Source: Candidatus Thorarchaeota archaeon
Lineage (GTDB): Archaea > Asgardarchaeota > Thorarchaeia > Thorarchaeales > Thorarchaeaceae
DNA: 6,195 nt
Assembly (NCBI GenBank): GCA_011365025.1
Contig: RDOF01000032.1
Coordinates: 25,459-31,653, forward strand
Direction: 5' to 3'
The notes under the pieces were generated by a model that was given only the letters and a program-made list of their open reading frames with translations, did not search any database and was not told the DNA's origin. The position numbers and the translations under genes were made by a program. Below, piece by piece: positions 1 through 4,663 of the stretch; position 1 is the first letter of the stretch; each line of letters starts with the position of its first letter.

Positions 1-57
1 CAGTAATATCGACATCCCATACATGAGCATCCTCTCCTCAGCTGCGACGAGCGTCAT
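1..57 (-). CDS. Possible 5' end of a gene running off the left edge (very uncertain)
   Basis: A minus-strand frame opens after an in-frame TAG and stays open to the window edge. It has ATG codons at 57, 30 and 24. The ATG at 24 is preceded by a purine-rich GAGGAGAGG stretch that could serve as a ribosome-binding site, giving a protein beginning MYGMSILL, as in a hydrophobic N-terminus. Only 8 to 19 codons are visible, so no family can be named. A plus-strand frame is also open from the edge to a TGA at 86-88 and could instead be the tail of a gene entering from the left. I favour the minus-strand reading slightly because of the ribosome-binding site. Confidence 0.2.
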   Translation of the reverse strand, partial: MTLVAAEERMLMYGMSILL

Positions 58-178
58 CGATGTCTACTCATGCAAATCAAGAATTTGAAGTCAATGTCAT
101 GTTTTTGCCTTCAATCTCATTCGCAAAACTACCTATACCATGGCATGGATGGCTTATTAATTGCGAAGAATATCTGGT

Positions 179-550
179 TTATTTTGTCTGCCTTGTTTCG
201 TAGTCTTCAATTGCCTTGTGAAGGGCGTCGGCAGCAAGGTTACTGCAGTGCATCTTTTGCGGGGGCAGTCCTTCCAGTTGCTCAGCAACCATGTCTCTTG
301 TAAGCGCCTTGGCCTCCTCGATGGTCATCCCAATGGCCATCTCGGTTGTCTTGGAGGAAGTAGCTATCGCAGCGACACACCCGAAGGTTTCTACCTTTGC
401 ATCTACAATGATTCCATCCTTAACCTTGATTGCAAGTCTCATCATATCTCCGCACACCGGATTCCCAACAGTCCCTACTCCATCTGGGTCCTCCATTTTC
501 CCCATATTCTTAGGGTCCTTGAAATGCTTCATCACTTCGTCGCTGTACAC
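179..550 (-). CDS. iscU: IscU/NifU-N-type iron-sulfur cluster assembly scaffold
   Basis: This is a 123-residue scaffold protein on which Fe-S clusters are built before transfer to apo-proteins in the cytosol. The single IscU domain fills the whole protein, the normal length for the family. The three cluster-ligand cysteines are present: C33 in NPVCGD, C58 in TFGC and C102 in PPQKMHCS. D35 after the first cysteine and H101 before the third are also kept. The LPPxKxHC signature contacts the HscA chaperone in bacteria, but no hsc genes are visible here. The start is GTG at 550, chosen because the resulting MYSDEVMKHF matches the usual IscU N-terminus; the next ATG at 532 would remove it. The gene lies 102 bp downstream of the arsR-like gene, on the same strand as iscS but separated from it by the arsenic genes. 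From memory it resembles A. fulgidus IscU, notably the GLPPQK-HC-NL region. Confidence 0.95.
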   Translation of the reverse strand: MYSDEVMKHFKDPKNMGKMEDPDGVGTVGNPVCGDMMRLAIKVKDGIIVDAKVETFGCVAAIATSSKTTEMAIGMTIEEAKALTRDMVAEQLEGLPPQKMHCSNLAADALHKAIEDYETRQTK

Positions 551-652
551 TACTAACGCCCGGTTCAGCGGGCCTTCTTATCACGTATATGGTTTTCCCT
601 ATCGCCTTCTAAGAAGCCATTCAACCCATATTGAAGACTCAATGATTGGTCA
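551..652 (-). promoter_or_regulatory. arsR-iscU intergenic leader with hairpin and short palindrome
   Basis: These 102 bp separate the arsR-like stop from the iscU GTG. Three structures are visible. A perfect inverted repeat GCCCG-N6-CGGGC lies at 558-573, seven bases upstream of the GTG. A second short palindrome, CTTCTTAGAAG on the minus strand, lies at 606-616. A TATA-like CCATATACG lies at 584-592. An SD-like AAGAAGG lies on the far side of the hairpin from the start codon, and there is no good SD next to the GTG. Either iscU has its own promoter here with a very short leader, or it is read through from arsR and the hairpin affects translation. The sequence alone does not decide between these. 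Confidence 0.35.
558..573 (-). other. GC-rich stem-loop just upstream of iscU start
   Basis: The minus-strand RNA can form a 5-bp all-GC stem (GCCCG/CGGGC) with a 6-base loop (CTGAAC), immediately after an AAGAAGG and 7 nt before the GTG start. It is not followed by a T-run, so it does not look like an intrinsic terminator. A role in translational control or as a protein-binding site is inference only. Confidence 0.4.
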
Positions 653-943
653 TTACGTCAATTTCTCGGATACTGAACGAATAACCTTGATAGCTTTCTT
701 GATTTCCGAACCCGCAATACTATACAGCTTTCGTGTTCCATCCCTGCGGAAACGAAGAATACCTGCTCTGACCAACTGTGCGAGATACGCAGAAACCGTT
801 GACTGTGCTAGGCCAATGTACGGGAAGATATCACATTGACACTGTTCGCCTTGCATGAGAAAGTCCACGATCTTCAGCCGCACTGGATTACTCAGAGCTT
901 TGTGGAATTCCAGCCTCCAAGTGATTTGTGAATCATCCATCAT
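653..943 (-). CDS. arsR: ArsR-family winged-helix metalloid-responsive repressor
   Basis: This is a 96-residue ArsR/SmtB-type winged-helix repressor, expected to bind operator DNA as a dimer and release it when As(III) or a similar thiophilic ion binds. The N-terminal KALSNPVRLKIVDFL helix is typical of the family. The metalloid site is the GEQCQCDIF segment, with C35 and C37 as a C-x-C pair like the CVC of classical ArsR; the third cysteine of the E. coli plasmid form is absent. The recognition helix AQSTVSAYLAQLVRAGIL and wing RRDGTRKLYSI follow. The frame extends upstream to 973, but I chose ATG at 943 because GGGAG lies about 5 nt ahead of it; the ATG at 940 is equally possible. The start overlaps the end of the ACR3 gene by 11 bp, so the two are probably translationally coupled. 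It likely represses the ACR3 promoter near 2040. Confidence 0.93.
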   Translation of the reverse strand: MMDDSQITWRLEFHKALSNPVRLKIVDFLMQGEQCQCDIFPYIGLAQSTVSAYLAQLVRAGILRFRRDGTRKLYSIAGSEIKKAIKVIRSVSEKLT

Positions 944-1985
944 ATCTACTCCCTTCGCCCTTCCAAAAGGCACGCCTCCTCAAGAATTTAGCGAGATAGA
1001 CAATACCGAGCATCACAGGAACTTCCCAAAACAATCCCATGGTGGTCCCAAGAGCGGCAATAGAACCAACACCGTAAATCGCGATAGCTGTTGCAATTGC
1101 GATCTCAAAGTGGCTTGACGATCCAATAATGACCGTGATTACACCCTCCCTATAGGCAAGGTTTGCAGCACGGGTAACAATCAGATTGAAGCTCACAACG
1201 ATGGCGAACCCAACCAGCAAAGGAATGGAAACCAGAACCAGAAGGTCGGGATTCTCGAGCATCACAGTTCCATTCAATGAGAACAAGACTACAAGTGTCA
1301 TAAGCAGGGCCAACAGGGCAACTTTTCCAACAAATGGCCGGTATCGATGGTCAAACCATTGCTGGCCTCTCCAGCTAACCAAGAGTTTCCTACTAAGTAG
1401 GCCAAGAAGTAGTGGTGCTCCGATGAAGACAAAAACAGAAATGACAAGGGCCCATCGGTCGAATGGAATATCTGAGATGCCCGTCAGGAGAGCGACAATT
1501 GGAGCATAGAGGAATATGATTGTTGCAGTATTGAGGCTCGTGTTAACAACATTCTGTTCTTGATTGCCCTCTGCAAGATATCCCCATACAAGAACCATGG
1601 CGGTGCAAGGGCTTGATGAAAGCAGGATAATTGCCACGATGAGCTGTTCATGCCCTGCAAGAAACAAACTAGCCAAAGCAAATCCCACTAGTGGTGCCAC
1701 AATCCAATTTGAGAAAAGAGTTAGAACTATTGGCTTGGGGTTCTTCCCGAGTTTCCTGAGCTCAGAGGATTGAATATTCAGCATTGCAGGGTACATCATT
1801 AGAAAGAGGCATATCCCAATTGGGACCGAGATGCCCCATATCTGCCAAGAGTCAATCGTTTCACTGATTCTAGGGACTACCTGTGAGAGGACAACTCCAA
1901 TGACCATACAGGCTGCAACCCAAATGGGAAGATACTTCTCAAAGGTGCCTAGTTTTTTCTCTTTTTTCATCTCTTCATCAGACAT
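933..1985 (-). CDS. acr3: ACR3-family arsenite efflux permease
   Basis: This is an integral membrane carrier of the ACR3 (BART superfamily) type that exports arsenite, and in some members antimonite, using the proton gradient. It has about 350 residues and roughly ten hydrophobic segments, matching the family. The hallmark SSSPCTAMVLVW carries the cysteine conserved in ACR3 proteins (C127 from this start). SSHFEIAIATA carries the conserved glutamate (E294) and WEVPVMLGIV is the usual last-helix motif. The frame opens at ATG 2024, but I prefer ATG 1985 (MSDEEMKK). It has AGGA 8 nt upstream, and the TATA box at about 2039-2050 would place the transcript start near 2015, downstream of the first ATG. 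The longer start remains possible. The gene follows the iscS homologue by 71 bp and overlaps the arsR start, forming an acr3-arsR cassette. Confidence 0.94.
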   Translation of the reverse strand: MSDEEMKKEKKLGTFEKYLPIWVAACMVIGVVLSQVVPRISETIDSWQIWGISVPIGICLFLMMYPAMLNIQSSELRKLGKNPKPIVLTLFSNWIVAPLVGFALASLFLAGHEQLIVAIILLSSSPCTAMVLVWGYLAEGNQEQNVVNTSLNTATIIFLYAPIVALLTGISDIPFDRWALVISVFVFIGAPLLLGLLSRKLLVSWRGQQWFDHRYRPFVGKVALLALLMTLVVLFSLNGTVMLENPDLLVLVSIPLLVGFAIVVSFNLIVTRAANLAYREGVITVIIGSSSHFEIAIATAIAIYGVGSIAALGTTMGLFWEVPVMLGIVYLAKFLRRRAFWKGEGSRYDG

Positions 1986-2022
1986 GGTTGGGGTCCTGCG
2001 GACATCGGGCGCCGCAATAATC

Positions 2023-2038
2023 ATCGAATTATCTCGAT
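2023..2038. promoter_or_regulatory. Candidate ArsR operator ATCGA-N6-TCGAT
   Basis: This is a perfect inverted repeat with 5-bp arms and a 6-bp AT-rich spacer. It lies immediately downstream of the TATA-like element and just upstream of the inferred transcript start of the acr3-arsR cassette. Its form resembles ArsR/SmtB-family operators (two half sites with about 6 bp between). Its placement would let a bound repressor block transcription initiation. The assignment to this ArsR is inference. Confidence 0.45.
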
Positions 2039-2052
2039 ATTTAAATAAACCG
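2036..2052 (-). promoter_or_regulatory. Archaeal TATA-type promoter for acr3-arsR
   Basis: The minus strand reads GGTTTATTTAAATATC, a strong archaeal TATA-box match in the short gap after the iscS stop. The start site expected about 25 bp downstream (near 2015) supports ATG 1985 as the acr3 start. It implies that the arsenic cassette can be transcribed independently of the upstream Fe-S genes. No clear BRE was assigned. Confidence 0.55.
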
Positions 2053-2056
2053 ATTC

Positions 2057-3271
2057 TTACCAGTCGTCCTCTGGCAAATCGTGATGATGATCATCATCTT
2101 CGTCAAGATTGGCAAAATACCTGCCATCTCTAAGAGGACTGAACTCCCTTAATCTCTCAATGGCCGGCACGAGGGCCTCAACAAATGCATCCACTTCCTC
2201 CGTGGTGTTATATCTTGAAAAGGAAGCTCTTACTGAGCCATGAGCTATTTCTGGTGGTAGGCCAATGGCTTTCAAGACATGACTGCCTTGCAGGGTCTTT
2301 GAAGAACAAGCAGATCCCGTTGACACCGCATATCCTTCCATATCCAGATGAACGAGTATTGACTCTCCCTCTACCTGTTCAACTACCATACTGAAGATGT
2401 GAGGTACACGTCTGGTTGGATGGCCTGTTAGTCGATATTTCGTGAGATTTTGAGCGATCTGATTCTCAAGATGGACGCGTAGCGAATTCAAATAGGAATT
2501 CTCCTCCGTGCCCCAAATCTCGATTGCCTTGCCAAAACCGACAGCCGCCGGAATATTCTCAACACCTGGGCGCAAACGCCTTTCCTCATCGCCACCCTCA
2601 AGAATGCGTTGAATGCGCGTCTTTCTCCGGATATACAGTGCTCCAATTCCTTTTGGGCCATGAATATGGTGCGCATCAATTGTGATTAAATTGGCCATTA
2701 ACTTCTCAGTGTCAATGGGCACCTTCAGGAATGAATGAGTAGCATCCGTATGGAATGCAATATCTCTCTCTGCCGCAATCTTGGCAATCTCATCAATAGG
2801 CTGAATGGTTCCAATCTCGCCATTGGCATGCTGGACTGAGATGAGAGCAGTATCTTCCCGTATCATGCTCTTAAGCTCATCAAGATCCACCAATCCATGT
2901 TCATCAACAGAAAGGAATGAAATGTCATATCCTGCATCAGATAGTTTGTGGCAGGACCGTAGCACTGATTGCGTTTCAATTGGAGTAGTAATGATATGCT
3001 GGCCCCTATTCTTGTTTGAAAAGGCTGTGCCTCGAATAGCTATGTTATTTGATTCCGTATCTCCAGAGGTGAAGATAATCTCTCTGGGGTCTGCATTTAG
3101 AGATGTAGCAATAATTTTCCTCGCATTCTCAAGACCCATCAAGGCTGATACGTCTCTTGAATGACTGAGTTCGAGACCTGCAGTACCATAGTGCTCTCTG
3201 AAATAGGGAAGCATAGCTTCAATGACCCTATCATCTACTCGTGTTGAATTTGCATTGTCAAAATATGCCAA
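2057..3271 (-). CDS. iscS: IscS/NifS-like cysteine desulfurase homologue lacking the PLP lysine
   Basis: This 404-residue protein has the fold-type I aminotransferase plan of IscS/NifS, which normally take sulfur from cysteine and pass it to IscU. Family motifs visible are DNANSTRVDDR (5-15), TSGDTESNN (68-76), SVQHANGEIGTIQP (145-158), HTDAT with the PLP-nitrogen aspartate D176, GPKGIGALYIRR (205-216) and the mobile loop STGSACSSKTLQ with sulfur-carrying C322. The key oddity is DAHHIHGPKG: H202 stands where the Schiff-base lysine should be. The PLP-stacking histidine is T100, the DATQ glutamine is H179, and NNEIG is NGEIG. I recall A. fulgidus IscS having Asp at the lysine position; the C-terminal SACSSKTLQ-SHVL, RYNT and IERL-SPL stretches also resemble that protein. 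The tail ends in an acidic, His-rich stretch (about 389-404). Start TTG at 3271 gives the family N-terminus MAYFDNA and has GGTGG 8 nt upstream. It follows the HTH gene by 14 bp. Confidence 0.92.
   Translation of the reverse strand: MAYFDNANSTRVDDRVIEAMLPYFREHYGTAGLELSHSRDVSALMGLENARKIIATSLNADPREIIFTSGDTESNNIAIRGTAFSNKNRGQHIITTPIETQSVLRSCHKLSDAGYDISFLSVDEHGLVDLDELKSMIREDTALISVQHANGEIGTIQPIDEIAKIAAERDIAFHTDATHSFLKVPIDTEKLMANLITIDAHHIHGPKGIGALYIRRKTRIQRILEGGDEERRLRPGVENIPAAVGFGKAIEIWGTEENSYLNSLRVHLENQIAQNLTKYRLTGHPTRRVPHIFSMVVEQVEGESILVHLDMEGYAVSTGSACSSKTLQGSHVLKAIGLPPEIAHGSVRASFSRYNTTEEVDAFVEALVPAIERLREFSPLRDGRYFANLDEDDDHHHDLPEDDW
2083..2098. repeat. 16-bp perfect palindrome of GAT/CAT triplets inside the iscS 3' end
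   Basis: GATGATGATCATCATC is its own reverse complement and encodes part of the Asp-Asp-Asp-His-His-His tail of the IscS homologue. It lies about 35 bp upstream of the acr3 TATA element. It may simply follow from adjacent Asp (GAT) and His (CAT) codon runs, or it may be a protein-binding site or an RNA hairpin. Confidence 0.6.
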
Positions 3272-3285
3272 CTAAGCCGCCACCA

Positions 3286-3732
3286 TTAAACCTTGCAGGC
3301 CTTGCAATCCTCATGAACCCCTTGGCAATGCTCTCGGTGGATTTCGCATAGTACTCCGGCATCTCTGAGCACCTTTATTAGACGATTGATTTCTCGAGTT
3401 GTGGCTTCATATGCGTGGTCATCTGCATCTGCCGCGATCCAGGCATCAATGATTGCCTCTGCGGATTTGAGAAGGTCTGAATGCATATTGGTTGGAATGT
3501 CCACTCGATCGCCGCGCGACCTTTTTGGTTTGTCTCTTGGAAGCATATACTGCGTAACAGCGGGTTCGGTCACTCCCAGCATCTTTGCTATGCTTTTCTG
3601 CGATTGGCCCTTGTCGAACTTCATGACCTTTGCAAGCTCTCTTCTAATTGCGGGTAGGACATACCACACCTCCACCTCTTGAGGCATGAGCCATTTCCGC
3701 GTCTTTTTTTGCTTACTAGTCTTTTGCGACAA
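3286..3732 (-). CDS. Archaeal HTH transcriptional regulator with C-terminal four-cysteine cluster
   Basis: This 148-residue cytosolic DNA-binding protein belongs to the archaeal XRE-like regulator group that I associate with COG2522. After a basic N-terminal stretch comes the family-typical MPQEVEVWYVLPAIRRELAK (16-35). A helix-turn-helix follows at about 42-64 (GQSQKSIAKMLGVTEPAVTQ), then a basic linker KPKRSRG. A helical region of about 85-125 leads to a C-terminal cluster C129-x6-C136-x6-C143-x2-C146, with H132, H135 and H140 nearby. Four closely spaced cysteines next to Fe-S assembly genes suggest a Fe-S- or metal-sensing regulator; that is inference. The start is TTG at 3732, preceded by GAGGGAG 7 nt upstream; ATG at 3687 is an alternative with a poorer ribosome-binding site. 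It heads the minus-strand block, 14 bp before iscS, and probably regulates its own promoter. Confidence 0.85.
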   Translation of the reverse strand: MSQKTSKQKKTRKWLMPQEVEVWYVLPAIRRELAKVMKFDKGQSQKSIAKMLGVTEPAVTQYMLPRDKPKRSRGDRVDIPTNMHSDLLKSAEAIIDAWIAADADDHAYEATTREINRLIKVLRDAGVLCEIHREHCQGVHEDCKACKV

Positions 3733-3820
3733 TCGGACACTCCCTCACATATTCACAATAGTGAAGCGTAAGCTGCCTTTTAAGGATGCTGGCCCTGGCA
3801 GACGCTTTGAAGGCAGGCAA
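3733..3820. promoter_or_regulatory. Divergent promoter region between the HTH-iscS block and the sirtuin gene
   Basis: These 88 bp separate the two divergent start codons. A near-symmetric CCTTTTAAGG at 3776-3785 is TATA-like on both strands. About 25 bp either side would give starts near 3806 (plus) and 3756 (minus), leaving leaders of about 15 and 24 nt. An inverted repeat TTCAC-AATA-GTGAA at 3752-3765 overlaps the inferred minus start site and is a good operator candidate. The SD GAGGGAG for the HTH gene is also here. Assignments are by pattern only. Confidence 0.45.
3752..3765. promoter_or_regulatory. Candidate operator TTCAC-N4-GTGAA
   Basis: This is a perfect 5-bp inverted repeat with a 4-bp AT spacer at the inferred transcription start of the HTH-iscS unit. 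The adjacent HTH regulator, if it autoregulates, is the obvious candidate binder. The neighbouring CTCAC at 3744-3748 may be an additional half site. Confidence 0.35.
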
Positions 3821-4600
3821 ATGAATTTAGGCGGCCATGTCGGACCTACATTGGTGAGCACATTGGAAAACGAGATTCAAGAGGTATCCAGAATGATCCG
3901 CCATGCAGACTATGTCATTGCATTGACAGGAGCTGGGATATCAAAGGAATCGAATGTTCCAACGTTCAGGGGTCCGGATGGGCTTTGGAACAACTATGAC
4001 GTGATGGAGCTAGCCACTCCTTCAGCATTTGCAAGGAATCCGAAACTCGTCTGGGAATGGTATTCTTGGCGTCAGGGCTTGATATCCGAATGTCACCCCA
4101 ACCCTGCACACACAACACTTGCAAAATGGGAGAAGCAAAACATTCTTCGTAGCATCATCACCCAAAATGTGGATGGTCTTCATCGTAGGGCTGGATCTCA
4201 GAATGTGCTTGAGGTTCACGGAAACCTATGGGCAACAAGATGCACCTTCTGCAGCTTCAAGGGGCGTCTGAGCGAACCTGCAAAGGGGATGCCCACTTGT
4301 CCATCCTGTGGGAAACTTCTCCGTCCGTTAGTTGTATGGTTTGGCGAAGGTTTGCCTCAAGATGTGATGGCTCAGGTCTACAATGAACTTGACAACGCTG
4401 ATCTTTGCCTAGTGATTGGAACTTCGGCGCTCGTCCAGCCCGCAGCATCCTTTCCGATTGTTGTAAAGCAAAAGGGCGGTATTCTTGTTGAGGTAAATGT
4501 TGAGGTAACTCCTCTGACAAAGGCTGCAGACTATCATCTTGAGGGTATGGCCGGAGTGATACTACCTCAAATTGATGCAGAATTGCAGGGCATTTCATAG
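3821..4600 (+). CDS. cobB: NAD-dependent protein deacylase, class III (SIRT5/CobB-like) sirtuin
   Basis: This 259-residue Sir2-family enzyme removes acyl groups from lysines using NAD+, giving nicotinamide and O-acyl-ADP-ribose. Visible motifs in order are GAGIS (37-41) and PTFRG (47-51) for NAD binding, TQNVDGLH (114-121) with the catalytic histidine H133 in VHGN, a zinc ribbon of C141-x2-C144 and C160-x2-C163, and VIGTS (198-202) closing the Rossmann fold. WEWYSWR contains the Y81-x2-R84 pair that in SIRT5 and CobB accommodates succinyl and malonyl groups, so acidic acyl groups are likely substrates. The frame is open upstream to 3686, but that stretch overlaps the divergent HTH gene and its promoter. 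ATG 3821 has an AAGGCAGG stretch just upstream and a suitable TATA-like element at 3776-3785. In archaea sirtuins also deacetylate chromatin proteins such as Alba. Confidence 0.94.
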   Translation: MNLGGHVGPTLVSTLENEIQEVSRMIRHADYVIALTGAGISKESNVPTFRGPDGLWNNYDVMELATPSAFARNPKLVWEWYSWRQGLISECHPNPAHTTLAKWEKQNILRSIITQNVDGLHRRAGSQNVLEVHGNLWATRCTFCSFKGRLSEPAKGMPTCPSCGKLLRPLVVWFGEGLPQDVMAQVYNELDNADLCLVIGTSALVQPAASFPIVVKQKGGILVEVNVEVTPLTKAADYHLEGMAGVILPQIDAELQGIS

Positions 4601-4663
4601 GCAGCGGCTGAGAGGGAAAGGATAAATGACTGATGGCAATTCACGCTAGCAGGGTGTGCGCGA
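4601..4663 (+). promoter_or_regulatory. Sirtuin-epimerase gap with weak TATA-like element
   Basis: The 63-bp gap holds AAGGATAAATG at 4618-4628, a weak TATA-like element that would start transcription near 4648, and AGGGTG about 7 nt before the epimerase ATG as a probable ribosome-binding site. No terminator-like T-run or hairpin is obvious, so read-through from the sirtuin gene is equally possible. Confidence 0.25.

Noticed and set aside
2..88. Plus-strand frame at the left edge as the end of an incoming gene
   Set aside because: Only 28 codons are visible, with no family resemblance. It competes with a minus-strand start that has a better ribosome-binding site, so neither is secure.
161..839. 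Plus-strand open frames antisense to iscU and arsR
   Set aside because: They are shadows of well-supported minus-strand genes and show no recognisable protein features.
944..973. Ten-residue N-terminal extension of ArsR from the ATG at 973
   Set aside because: ATG 943 has a GGGAG ribosome-binding site at good spacing and matches the usual ArsR N-terminus. The extension is read from the acr3 coding end.
1986..2024. Longer ACR3 start at ATG 2024
   Set aside because: The predicted TATA-directed transcript start lies downstream of this ATG. ATG 1985 has an AGGA site. Not excluded, only less likely.
2083..2098. The GAT/CAT palindrome as an attachment site or mobile-element end
   Set aside because: It lies inside an intact coding frame, has no second copy in the window and is explained by adjacent Asp and His codons.
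2057..3271. Calling the IscS homologue a decayed pseudogene because its key lysine is missing
   Set aside because: The frame is uninterrupted, most other family motifs and the catalytic cysteine are kept, and a lysine-less IscS that functions with IscU is, as I recall, known from A. fulgidus.
3686..3820. Upstream in-frame extension of the sirtuin from ATG 3686 (45 extra codons)
   Set aside because: It overlaps the start of the divergent HTH gene and covers the whole divergent promoter. The extra residues resemble no sirtuin N-terminus, and ATG 3821 fits the family length.
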